From: Acidobacteriota bacterium
GTDB taxonomy: Bacteria; Acidobacteriota; Terriglobia; Terriglobales; Acidobacteriaceae
DNA: 64,000 nucleotides
Assembly (NCBI GenBank): GCA_021792135.1
Contig: JAJYVF010000019.1
Coordinates: 1-64,000, forward strand
Direction: 5' to 3'
Positions 1 through 10,800 of the stretch are shown piece after piece. The translations under genes were made by a program, and so were the position numbers. The notes beneath the pieces were generated by a model, which was given only the letters and a program-made list of their open reading frames with translations, searched no databases and was not told the origin of the DNA. The number at the start of each line of letters is the position of its first letter. Within the stretch, counting starts at the first letter, position 1.

Positions 1-266
1 CGACGCGGATTGCGCAGCAGGGGCAGACGGAGACATGGCTGAAGCCTCTGGCGGATGGCGGTGTTGCAGTTGGAATTATTAACCTGGGGCCGCAATCAAC
101 CCCAGTCACGGTGAAGGAAGCGGATCTGAATCTCAGGCATCCGGCCAGGGTGGCGCGCAATGTCTGGACGCATCACGATGTGGCGTTCACCCATGGCGCG
201 TACTCCACCGATGTGCCCTCCCACGGCATCCTGATGCTGCGCATTGGCTCGAAGACTCACAGGTAA
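1..266 (+). CDS. GH27 alpha-galactosidase, C-terminal part (5' end outside window)
   Basis: The frame opens at base 3 and runs 88 codons to TAA at 264-266. The visible residues are the C-terminal beta-sandwich of a GH27-type alpha-galactosidase: a W-x-x-x-L-A-D-G-G-V-A-V-G-I-I-N-L-G segment, a V-x-x-R-N-V-W-x-H-x-D segment and the closing H-G-I-L-M-L-R-I strand. The same order occurs at the end of the complete GH27 gene at 45721-46923. The catalytic barrel lies outside the window, so specificity cannot be judged. The family removes terminal alpha-linked galactose, and this copy is probably exported like its neighbours. A hairpin follows six bases after the stop. Confidence 0.75.
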   Translation, partial: TRIAQQGQTETWLKPLADGGVAVGIINLGPQSTPVTVKEADLNLRHPARVARNVWTHHDVAFTHGAYSTDVPSHGILMLRIGSKTHR

Positions 267-271
267 ATACG

Positions 272-298
272 CGCAGGGGTCTCCCACAGGTCCCTGCG
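272..298 (+). terminator. Possible terminator hairpin after GH27 gene
   Basis: A 7-bp perfect stem (CGCAGGG at 272-278, CCCTGCG at 292-298) with a 13-base loop lies just after the GH27 stop. No U-tract follows, so intrinsic termination is unproven. Its place between two separately started genes is the main argument. Confidence 0.35.
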
Positions 299-405
299 GG
301 TGCACAGAGCCATGGCCGAGCTGATAGGGTAAGGAAACATCGTGCGGTTCCTCTGCGCGGAGCGATTTGCGTATCCGGCGATGCCGACCAGGAGAGTTGC
401 AGGAC

Positions 406-2169
<1,764 letters not shown>

Positions 2170-2332
2170 ACAGGCGGGAATATTTTCAGGACCTTCGCCG
2201 GACTGCGCAATCGCTTCCGTTGCGGCGACTATGATGGTGCCGCGTCGCGAATCGAGCTGAGCGGTAACGCTCGCCCATGCGCGACCGCTGGGCCCTGCAC
2301 GTTCACGAAGTCCTTCGAACGGAGGGTAAGCC

Positions 2333-3937
2333 ATGCAATGTCGACCGGCACTGTGGATGAGTGCGCTCCTCTTGTACATCACCGGCATCGTCGCCGGGTC
2401 TGCTCAGGTACAGGCGCCGCGCGTTGTGCACCAGAACGGCCGTTATGCGCTGACCGTCGACGGCGCGCCGTTTCTGATTCTGGGCGCGCAGATCAATAAC
2501 TCGAGTTCCTGGCCAGCTACGATGCCCGATGTCTGGCCGGTGATCGACGGGATGCATGCCAACACGGTCGAGGCGCCGGTGTACTGGGAGCAGATGGAGC
2601 CGCAGCCGGGGCAGTTCGATTTCTCGACGGTCGATATGCTGGTGAATCAGAGCCGGGCGCATCATGTTCACCTGGTGCTGCTGTGGTTTGGGACGTGGAA
2701 GAACGGCGAGATGCACTATGCGCCGGAGTGGATTAAGACGGACCCGGCGCATTATCCGCGAATGATCGATGAACGCGGCGAGCCGATTCAGGTGCTGTCG
2801 GCCAACGCGCCTGCCAACCTGGATGCGGATCGGCGGGCATTTTCGGCGCTGATGCATCACCTCGCGGAGATCGATGCTTCGACGCATACCGTTCTGATGG
2901 TGCAGGTAGAGAACGAGTCGGGAGCGATTGGCGCTGTGCGGGATCACTCGGCCGCCGCCAACCGGGAGTTTGCCGAGCAGGTGCCGCAGACGCTGGTGGA
3001 TGCTCTGCACAAACAGCCGGGAACCTGGCAGCAGGTGTTTGGTCCCGACGCCGATGAGACATTTCAGGCGTGGTCGGTGGCGCGCTATATCAATGCAGTG
3101 GCGACTGCCGGAAAGGCGCAGTTCAATATTCCGATGTACTGCAACGTGTGGATTCAGTATCCCCGGGGGTATCAGATCCGCGGGCACCTGTTACCGGGAT
3201 TCGATTATCCGAGCGGCGGGGCGGTACAGACGATGATTCCGGTGTGGAAGGCAGCGGCTCCGGCGATCGATATCCTCGGCCCCGATGTTTACAGCGCCGA
3301 CCGGGAGGTGGAGAAGGAAGTGCTTTCCACCTACCGGCGCAGCGATAATGCACTGTGGATTCCGGAGACGGGCCTCGGCGACGCCTTTGCGCCGGAGCTG
3401 TTCTATGCGCTGGGCATGGGCGCCATCGGCTTCTCTCCGTTTGGAGCGGATCAGACCTCCTGGACTCTGAAGCCCGGCCAACTGCCGGAGGCGCATGCAG
3501 CCAATTACGCGCTGCTGGGGCCGATGGACCGGGTGATCGCGCAGGCGAATTATGCGGGTGAACTGAAAACAGCCGTCGAAGAGGCGGGCAAACCGGAAGA
3601 GACACTCGACTTCGGCCGCTGGCAGGCGCTGGTGGGGTTTGGATTCCCGCAGCGCGATGGCGAGGAGCATGCTCCGGGCACGGAGCATCATGCGGGGCGA
3701 GCGCTGGTGGCTCAGCTGGGACCGGATGAATTTCTGGCCACGGGCATAGATGCGCGGGTGACCTTCATGCTGGCGCCGGGGACATCGGGACATATGCAGA
3801 TCCTGAAGGCGCAGCAGGGCACGTACGACGGCACGACCTGGAAGCCGATGCGAATCCTGAACGGAGATCAGACGGATCGCGGGCTGAACTTCCGCGATGT
3901 GCCGCAGATCGTGCAGATCCACCTGGCGACGTATTGA
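2333..3937 (+). CDS. GH35-like beta-galactosidase (DUF5597 C-terminal type)
   Basis: 534 aa with a strong ribosome site (GGAGGG, 6 bases before the ATG) and a signal peptide (about residues 1-24, ending GSAQ). The N-terminal half is a clan GH-A TIM barrel: A-P-V-Y-W-E-Q-M-E-P near 81-90, the acid/base motif V-E-N-E with E195, and the candidate nucleophile E345 in W-I-P-E-T-G. The C-terminal part resembles the domain of bacterial GH35-like enzymes annotated as DUF5597. The family hydrolyses terminal beta-galactosides, often on xyloglucan or arabinogalactan side chains, but the substrate here is not decided. It is convergent with the gene at 3948 (10-base gap) and 163 bases downstream of the CRTAC1 gene, so co-transcription with that gene is possible. 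Confidence 0.85.
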   Translation: MQCRPALWMSALLLYITGIVAGSAQVQAPRVVHQNGRYALTVDGAPFLILGAQINNSSSWPATMPDVWPVIDGMHANTVEAPVYWEQMEPQPGQFDFSTVDMLVNQSRAHHVHLVLLWFGTWKNGEMHYAPEWIKTDPAHYPRMIDERGEPIQVLSANAPANLDADRRAFSALMHHLAEIDASTHTVLMVQVENESGAIGAVRDHSAAANREFAEQVPQTLVDALHKQPGTWQQVFGPDADETFQAWSVARYINAVATAGKAQFNIPMYCNVWIQYPRGYQIRGHLLPGFDYPSGGAVQTMIPVWKAAAPAIDILGPDVYSADREVEKEVLSTYRRSDNALWIPETGLGDAFAPELFYALGMGAIGFSPFGADQTSWTLKPGQLPEAHAANYALLGPMDRVIAQANYAGELKTAVEEAGKPEETLDFGRWQALVGFGFPQRDGEEHAPGTEHHAGRALVAQLGPDEFLATGIDARVTFMLAPGTSGHMQILKAQQGTYDGTTWKPMRILNGDQTDRGLNFRDVPQIVQIHLATY

Positions 3938-3947
3938 GGGCACCAGT

Positions 3948-5153
3948 TCAGACGAGCTGAGCGAAAATCTGGCGCATGGTCAGCGGACCGGCGGCAACGG
4001 CGCCGCGCGGAGCGGTGGATCCGATGACGACGGCTTGCCCATGGGCTTCGCTCCACGCCACAAGGGAAGCCTGACTGGCGCCGGTAAGGCGCTGTTGGTC
4101 GATCCACGTATAGTAAGCGCCCATGTCGGCATCGATGAGCGAGCCCCGAGGATCTTGCGCGTTGCGGTCGCCGGTTCCGGCGAGCAGCTCGTTCATGGGA
4201 AGCTGGCGCTGGCGCGGCGCGAAGCGCAGCAGGAGGGTGCAGGGCTGAGCGCGGCGCAGCGCTTCGCGGGCGGTCCACTGAACGAAGGTCGTGCTGAAGA
4301 TCTGGGTGCCCGACCCTTCGGCCAGGATGCTGAGCTTGAAGCGGCTGAGGACCTCATCCTGTCCGGCGAGTCCGACTTCCTTCGTCGTCGTTTCGGCCAT
4401 CAGCGTACGCAATTCTTCGGGGCCGCCGTGGCCGCTGCCGATGACGGATTCCATCCGCTTGAGCATGGCCGCCCTGACCGGCGCGAGTTCGCCCCAGCTG
4501 ACCGTATTGAGCTGAACTGCCGGAGCGGACGGCGCTTTGGCGCCGTCGACGTACCAATGGCCATATTCGATGTTGTGCTGAGCAGCGCGTGCAGAGACGG
4601 TTTCCAGCAGGAACGGCCATGCACCGGTGGGATCGACGCTCTGGATGAAGACGCCGTGCGGGCGAAGCTTACGGAAAAGAGGATAGCCGGGCGCCTGCAG
4701 CCCGCTGCCGAGAACGGCTATGGCCAACCGCGGGACCGGCGGCTGCGGCTCAGGAAAGGCACGGCGCCAGGATTGGGTGTAGGCCATGGCCACGGAACGA
4801 AACATATCGATCTGGTGGCTGGACCAGAGGGCGGCGGTGAAGGCTTCAAGGAATTCCTCGGGGCGACGAACCCAGTCGAGATGCTGAAGTCCGGGAAGCA
4901 GAGATGAGAAGGTGAAGCCCTGGAGGCAATGATCCAGGTCCGCAGAGGAAAGGCCGCCGAGGTACGAGAACTGGTCGTCGAGGACACGGCGTTCCGCAGG
5001 GAAGAGCCAGTCGTAGCCGCTGATCTCGCGCATGAGCAGAGCGGCAAAAACGACGGGCATGCGCCGAAGCAGCGCAAGGTGTTGAACGACTAAAGTGCGG
5101 GCCTGGGGAGGGTAGCTGCGAAACGATTGGGAGTTGAGCTGGGAAGGCAGCAT
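3948..5153 (-). CDS. Unrecognised 401-aa protein, last gene of TonB/TPR operon
   Basis: No family recognised. The ATG at 5153-5151 shares one base with the TGA of the upstream gene (TGATG), which fixes this start and implies translational coupling. No signal peptide or membrane segment is visible, so it is probably cytoplasmic. The N-terminal 100 residues look helical and hydrophobic-polar. Near residues 145-165 there is a Rossmann-like stretch (L-A-I-A-V-L-G-S-G) followed by an H-G-V-F-I-Q-S segment. Near the C-terminus comes M-G-A-Y-Y-T-W-I-D. It may process, regulate or help export the phosphatase-like protein encoded before it. That is inference from position only. Gene prediction confidence is high, functional confidence very low. 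Confidence 0.8.
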   Translation of the reverse strand: MLPSQLNSQSFRSYPPQARTLVVQHLALLRRMPVVFAALLMREISGYDWLFPAERRVLDDQFSYLGGLSSADLDHCLQGFTFSSLLPGLQHLDWVRRPEEFLEAFTAALWSSHQIDMFRSVAMAYTQSWRRAFPEPQPPVPRLAIAVLGSGLQAPGYPLFRKLRPHGVFIQSVDPTGAWPFLLETVSARAAQHNIEYGHWYVDGAKAPSAPAVQLNTVSWGELAPVRAAMLKRMESVIGSGHGGPEELRTLMAETTTKEVGLAGQDEVLSRFKLSILAEGSGTQIFSTTFVQWTAREALRRAQPCTLLLRFAPRQRQLPMNELLAGTGDRNAQDPRGSLIDADMGAYYTWIDQQRLTGASQASLVAWSEAHGQAVVIGSTAPRGAVAAGPLTMRQIFAQLV

Positions 5154-6328
5154 CAGATCACCTCCCTCAGCGCTTTCCCCTTTGCCAGCGGAGTGGCGAA
5201 ACCGAGAAGGCCGCCCAGGGTGGGAACGAGATCGAGCGAGTCGACAGGGCGGTCGATGGAGACACCCTGGCGCACGCCGGGGCCGAGGACCATCACCCAT
5301 GTTGTGCGGGAGAGCGCGTCGCCGGTACGGTGGTGCTGAAAGCCGTTTCCTCCGGCATCGAGGTCGGAGTCCCGCCCGAAGTCGGGGAGGACGAACATGG
5401 TGGTGTTGTTCGCGTACTCGGGCTCGGACTGGATGGTTTGCCAGATTTGCCCGCAGAGACGGTCGGTGCGCTGTATGCCTTCGACGTAGAGCGAGTAGGC
5501 GCCGGAATGGGCGATGTCGATGTCGTGCAGGGTAATCCAGAGCAGACTGGGAGCCAGCTGCCGCATGAGCTGCTGCGCAATGTAGACCGAAAGCTCGTCG
5601 GGGCTGCTGAGGGTCAGAGCGTGACGCCTGAATTCGCTGACGGAGAGGCTGAGGATTTGCTCGAGCTGCTGAAGCTGCACCTCGTTTCCTTCAAGCTCCG
5701 GCGTGTAGAAGGGATCCTCGTAGTTGTCGCGCAGCAGGTAGCCGAAACCGTCCGCGGCCGTGCCGGGCATGGCGGCACGCAGCAGATGCTTGGGCAGGAT
5801 GACGCCTGCTCCCAGACCGGGGCCGTAGCCGCGATGGTCACTCTCGCCGATGCGGTTGAAGCCGTTGCTGGGCGCGACTACCCAGGCATCCACCGCCGGG
5901 CGGCCGAGTCCGCGGCGGAAATATTCGAAAACGGTCGGGTCGCTGGGAGGGACAGCCGCGAAGTTGTCGAAGGTCTCGTAGACGCCGGTAGCGAGGCTCG
6001 CAGTGGCCACATAGTGCCCGAGGATGCCGTGATTGACCACCTGGGTATAGAAGGTGGATTGCGGGATGAGAAGGTTGAGCAGGCTGGGAATGTTTTCCTG
6101 CCCTTCGGGCGCGAAGGTTTCCTCGTCGCGCGCTCCTCCGCCGAAGGTGACGACCACAACCTTTCTTTTGCGCGGTAACGCAGCGGCGCGGAGCGGCAAA
6201 AAACTCAGCAGCGCGCCCGCGGCTCCCATCCTGGCAGCCGAGCGCAGAAATTCGCGGCGGTTCCAGCTTACGGCTGAGGCGGCATCGCGCAGGCGGAGTA
6301 AGGACGGAGAGATGAGATTGCTTTTCAC
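5153..6328 (-). CDS. Tat-exported alkaline phosphatase/sulfatase-superfamily-like protein (DUF1501-like)
   Basis: 391 aa. A GTG start at 6328-6326 overlaps the upstream TGA by four bases (GTGA). The N-terminus has a twin-arginine motif (N-R-R-E-F-L, about residues 23-28) followed by a hydrophobic segment with A-A-G-A-L-L-S-F-L, so export through Tat is expected. The core starts with the V-V-V-V-T-F-G-G-G strand-loop and ends with D-F-G-R-D and F-Q-H-H-R-T-G-D. This is the layout of metal-binding Asp/His residues in alkaline-phosphatase-superfamily and DUF1501 proteins. The usual Cys/Ser nucleophile context of sulfatases is not seen, so catalysis is uncertain. It lies between a TPR protein and an unrecognised protein in what looks like one operon behind a TonB receptor. 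It could be a phosphomonoesterase, a sulfatase-like enzyme or a non-catalytic relative. Confidence 0.7.
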   Translation of the reverse strand: MKSNLISPSLLRLRDAASAVSWNRREFLRSAARMGAAGALLSFLPLRAAALPRKRKVVVVTFGGGARDEETFAPEGQENIPSLLNLLIPQSTFYTQVVNHGILGHYVATASLATGVYETFDNFAAVPPSDPTVFEYFRRGLGRPAVDAWVVAPSNGFNRIGESDHRGYGPGLGAGVILPKHLLRAAMPGTAADGFGYLLRDNYEDPFYTPELEGNEVQLQQLEQILSLSVSEFRRHALTLSSPDELSVYIAQQLMRQLAPSLLWITLHDIDIAHSGAYSLYVEGIQRTDRLCGQIWQTIQSEPEYANNTTMFVLPDFGRDSDLDAGGNGFQHHRTGDALSRTTWVMVLGPGVRQGVSIDRPVDSLDLVPTLGGLLGFATPLAKGKALREVI

Positions 6329-7755
6329 TGCATCTTCACCAGGAAGGTTGTGACCTGTCTCAGCCGGGCTTCGACTCCCTCTCGCTCCTGCTTCGAGTAT
6401 CGCTGCTCGAGTGCAATCTCGGCCCGAGCTTTGTCGCGCTCGCCGATGTGCGAGAGGGCTCGGGCCAGGCGGTAATGGGCGGAAGCATACTCGGGACGCA
6501 GCCTGATGGCCGTTTCCAGCTCGGGGATGCTCTGCGGCCACTTCCCTTCGGTCTGCAGAAGCAGACCCATGCCGTAATAAGCCTCGGGCAGATTGGGCCT
6601 CGACCGGATCGCCGCCTGCAGCAGGCGGCGCGCCAGCGACATCTGGGCGTCGTCCGCCGGCTGATGGAGGATGCTGGTCGCCGCATAGGTGGCCAGGATA
6701 GCGTCTCTCGGATGGCGCTGGGCATACTGGATCAGATTGGCGCATTTGGGCTGCTGCCCTTCCGTAAGAACGGTGCAGGTGCGGCCCAGGAGTTCGGCAT
6801 CGAGGCTGTTGTCAGGGTTGTCGGCCAGCAGGTCGGCGAAAATCGGGATCGCCTGGTCGTAACTTCCCGCTCCGTAATAAGCCACGCCGAGTCCCAGACG
6901 CATTCGCTGGCTTTGGGGAAACTGACGAACGCCGGCAGCGAATTCCTTTTCCGCCGCTTCGAAGGTCCAGTGACGCAGGAACTCGATGCCGAGAACGTAG
7001 ACGTTGGCTTCGGTTGGAGCGAGGCGCACCGCGCTGGCGTAGTGCTTTGCCGCGCCTTCATAGCGGCCGAGTTTCTCATCGACATCGCCGTAGAGCGACT
7101 GCACCTCGGCTGAAGAATCTGCATCGGGCAGGCGCGCCAGCAGAGTCTCCGCCTGCGAGGGCTTTCCGCAGTCGAAGAGAGCGAGCGCCGTGTTGTAGAG
7201 CAGATCGGAATTGGAGCCGTCGCGCGGCAGAGCCGCTTCAAAAGCCGCAGCCGCTTTGGCAGGCTGCTTCAGCAGCATCCATGCCTGGCCGAGGGCCTCC
7301 TGCGTGCCGGAGTTGGCGGGATTGAGAGCAGCCGCCCGAGCCAGTTCGCGCGCGGCATCGGCGGTGCGTCCCTCTTTGAGCCAGGCCGTGCCCAGATTCG
7401 CGAGGGCCACATCGGAGGATGGGTTCTCACGTGCCGCGGCACTGAGCAGCGGTGTAGCGGATGCCAGTTTGCCCTGGGAGGCATACAGCAGCCCAAGGGA
7501 TTCGTTGATCTCGTAAATATCCGGAAGCTCCTGACGCAAACGCCGAAGCCGCGGTTCGGCCGCAGCGGTATCTCCCGCGTTCAGCGCCGCCATCGCCTGC
7601 TGGAACATCCGGTTCTGGGAAGGCGTGATGGTCTGCGATGCGGAAGCATTCGGGGCGGAGAATTGCGCAGCCTGTGCGCCGGCTATCGCGCACACCAGCA
7701 CCAGCAGGAGTGAGAGCCTCCTCGCAAAGGCCGGCAGAGGTCGCTGGGAAGGCAC
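6325..7755 (-). CDS. Secreted TPR-repeat protein
   Basis: 476 aa from a GTG start at 7755 with GGAGG about 9 bases upstream. A signal peptide is clear (arginine-rich start, then LLLVLVCAIAGA, cleavage near A-Q-A-A). The rest is tandem tetratricopeptide helices. Typical A-L-N-P and G-x-x-Y-A/L signatures recur about every 34 residues, for example around 50-180, 200-280 and 370-450. TPR solenoids are protein-interaction scaffolds. An exported one next to a TonB receptor and an exported phosphatase-like protein would fit a periplasmic or outer-membrane assembly role. The stop overlaps the next gene by four bases. A perfect hairpin lies just before its ribosome site and may set its level relative to the receptor gene upstream. 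Confidence 0.85.
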   Translation of the reverse strand: MPSQRPLPAFARRLSLLLVLVCAIAGAQAAQFSAPNASASQTITPSQNRMFQQAMAALNAGDTAAAEPRLRRLRQELPDIYEINESLGLLYASQGKLASATPLLSAAARENPSSDVALANLGTAWLKEGRTADAARELARAAALNPANSGTQEALGQAWMLLKQPAKAAAAFEAALPRDGSNSDLLYNTALALFDCGKPSQAETLLARLPDADSSAEVQSLYGDVDEKLGRYEGAAKHYASAVRLAPTEANVYVLGIEFLRHWTFEAAEKEFAAGVRQFPQSQRMRLGLGVAYYGAGSYDQAIPIFADLLADNPDNSLDAELLGRTCTVLTEGQQPKCANLIQYAQRHPRDAILATYAATSILHQPADDAQMSLARRLLQAAIRSRPNLPEAYYGMGLLLQTEGKWPQSIPELETAIRLRPEYASAHYRLARALSHIGERDKARAEIALEQRYSKQEREGVEARLRQVTTFLVKMQ

Positions 7756-7770
7756 TGCGAAAAACCTCCG

Positions 7771-7795
7771 CGGATCCGGCCGGAAACCGGATCCG
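7771..7795 (-). promoter_or_regulatory. Perfect intercistronic hairpin between TonB receptor and TPR genes
   Basis: A 9-bp perfect stem (CGGATCCGG at 7771-7779, CCGGATCCG at 7787-7795) with a 7-base loop sits between the receptor stop at 7814 and the TPR start at 7755. In the minus-strand RNA it is followed within a few bases by GGAGG and a short U-run. It could stabilise the receptor message, attenuate read-through, or mark an RNase processing site. Confidence 0.5.
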
Positions 7796-7813
7796 TCAGA
7801 GACAAGTCTACCC

Positions 7814-10800
7814 TCAGAACTGATACTTCATCGCGAGCTGGAAGAAGCGCGCGTCCGGGGTAAAGTTCTGGAAGAAGCGTGGCGAAGTAATCTGCCCGCC
7901 ATTGGAGTTGATGTTGGTGACACTCGGATACCCGTAAGCAGGTGTGTTCAGGACATTGAAGATATCGGCCCGGAACTGGAGGTACTGTTCGCGCCAGGTC
8001 GTGAAATTCTTAAACATGGACATGTTGATGCGCTCGTAGCCTGGTCCGAAAGTCTGGTTGCGTTTTCCTCCGAGATACTGCAACACCTGAGCGTGGCTGG
8101 TGACGAGGGTTCCGGGTGCGATATTGGGACCGGGAAGCGGGTTGGCAAACGCGCAGGGATTGAACCAGTTTTTCAGATTGCGGACTTTCGCTGCGCAGGT
8201 GACGTTCGGGTTGCTGGGAGGAGGAGTGCCGCCCGCCTTGAAGGGATCTCCAATCAGCATGGCGCGGGCTGCACCGCCGGCAGCAGTGCTGATGTTGGGA
8301 TAAACGGTGATGGGATTGCCAGTCTGGGCGAAGAAGGTCAGGTTCGACGACCAGCCGCCCGCCACTTCGTTCAGGAGCCCGGAGCGATTCAAATGTGCCC
8401 GGCCAACGCCGAAGGGAAGGTCGTAATAGCCGTTGAAGGTGAATCGCTGGCGCGTGTCGAATGGACTGTTGCTGTAATCCTGGCTGATGGGTATCAGATT
8501 GTTATTGCGAAAACCGCCGTCAGCGGTGCTGCCCAGCGGGGTGGGGGCATCATCCAGCGAGTGCGCCCAGGTGTAGGTCGCGAGGAAATTCAGCCCGTTC
8601 GACATACGCTTCTGGAGCTTTGCCTGCATGGCGTTGTAATCGCTCATGCCTGCGTAGTTCGTATAAGCGGTTCCGCCAAAGCCCGGGAACGGCCGGTACG
8701 GCTGGGGATCGACCGAAGGATTGACCAGGGCAAAGTAATTGTTGGGATCGGGGAAAACCTCCAGGTGCCGTGAGGCGGTGCCAACATAGGCCAGCGTCGC
8801 GGCGATGTTGTTGGTCAGTTCGCGCTCCACGGAGAGGTTCCAGTCCATGGAGTAAGGGGTGTGTACGTTGTGGTCTTTCCCGCGCAGCGCAGGCGTGGAA
8901 ATGTAGTTGGACAAGCCTTTAGCCAGCGGGATCGAAAATCCATTTTCCAGGGATACGCCACCATAGGCCGGATCGCTGATGCTGGGGCAACTGGCCGCGG
9001 TACAGTTTGGCGCTACGAAGGAGTCGCTGAACTGGAAGGGGTAGTTTTCACCCAGGTTCGGGTAGTACCCGATGCTTTCCAGGCCGCCGTAAAAGAGGCC
9101 GAAGCCGGTTCGCCAGACCGTCTTCGAATCGGAGGCAAAGGAGGCGCCGAAGCGGGGCGCGAAGTTCAGATGCTGCGCATTCACCAGCGCCGGATTGTTG
9201 ACATATTGCAGGTCAATGTTGTTTGCGGCCAGAAGGCTGGTGAATGACGACGCCAGCGGGAAGTTTCGCTGCTGAACGGGGATCTGGTAGACCGCCTTGC
9301 CGAATCCCGGCCCCGTCGGTCCGGTTACATAGTAAGTCGCCTGGTAGCCGCCGACGTCCTTGTACGGCTGATAGAAGTCGTAGCGGAGACCCAGGTTCAG
9401 GGTCAGGTTGCTGGTAGTCCTCCAGTCATCCTCAAAATAGGCGGAGCGATACCACTGCGCGTCGCCGTTTTTGAACTCATTGGAGAGATTAGCGCCGTTG
9501 TTCTGGTCGGCCAGAAAATCGGCCACCCCGTAACCGGTAAAGCTGGCGCCCAGGTTGCCGGTGTAGAGTCCGCTAAAATTGTAAGTTCCGCGCGGATAAG
9601 GGGGCTGAATGGTCGAGAAGCGGATACTCTGAAAATCGACGCCGAGCTTCAGGGAGTGATTGCCCACGATCTTGGTGACGTTGTCCAGGATCTGGAAAAC
9701 GTTCTCGTGCTCATTCGTGACAAAGAATTGGGTGCTGCCAAAGTTCGACAGTCCGCCGATGCTCACATAGGGCAACCCGCCGTTATCAGGGAACGCGGGA
9801 CCGAAAGGAATGCCTCCGAGCCCCAGCGTGGGAGCGATGTTTGTGTTGGCATTCGGCTGCAGATAGCCATCGTGCAGGAAGTTATAGCCAAAGCGGACTT
9901 CGTTGGTAAAGGTTGGGGTGAAGATGTGCGTCTCGCTCCAGGCGAGGTTCTCGCCCAGGTTTTCGATGGATCCGTCGTTGCCGAAGCCTCCGCCGTCGAG
10001 GATCGGTCCCAGCGGCGGCGGGTCGTAGCCGGGCTCGTTATAGTAGGTGAGGCGGATGAAGGTCTGGTCCTTGCTGCTGAGGTTCCAGTCCATTCGCGTG
10101 TCCCACTGAAAGGTATTGTTGATGTCGTTGGTATTGACGATGTAGTTGTTGAAGGTCTTTCCCCCGTTGGCATTGGGCAGGGGGTAAAGGTTGAGAATGT
10201 TCTGGGCAACCTTGTCGATCTGGCCGGGGCACATAACGTTTTGCTGGCCATTGCAGGTCTGTAGCTTGGTGCCGCCCGAATTCGCCTGGTAAAGCATAAT
10301 GGGCTGCGCGGCGCCGGTCAGCTGCGTGTTGAGCAGCTCTGTAAAGTTGCCGGTGCGCATCAGGGGAGTGGGAACCGATTCGGTCTGCGTGTTGCCGAAG
10401 ACGATGCGGTTGGCCTGGAAATCCCCAAAGAAGAAAAGGCGGTCTTTGATGATGGGGAAGCCGAGGGTCGCGCCGAACTGATTCTCGTGATACGCGGGGA
10501 CCGTGAGGGCGTCGAAGTCGCGGGCGTCGAGGACGTTGTTGCGGAAGTACTCCCAGGCATCGCCGTGAATCTGGTTGGTTCCGGATTTGATGGACGCGTT
10601 GATCGTGGCGCCTGCCGAGTGTCCGAATTCGGCGCTGTAGTCACCCGTCTGAATTTTGAATTCGGCGAGCGCGTCCGGCGGAGGGTTCACGACGAAGCTT
10701 GCGCCGTTCACGAAGTCGACGACGTTGGAGTTGTTGTCCACGCCGTCCAGAATGAAATCGTTCTCTTCAGCACGCTGGCCGTTCGCCTCGAAATCGCCCG

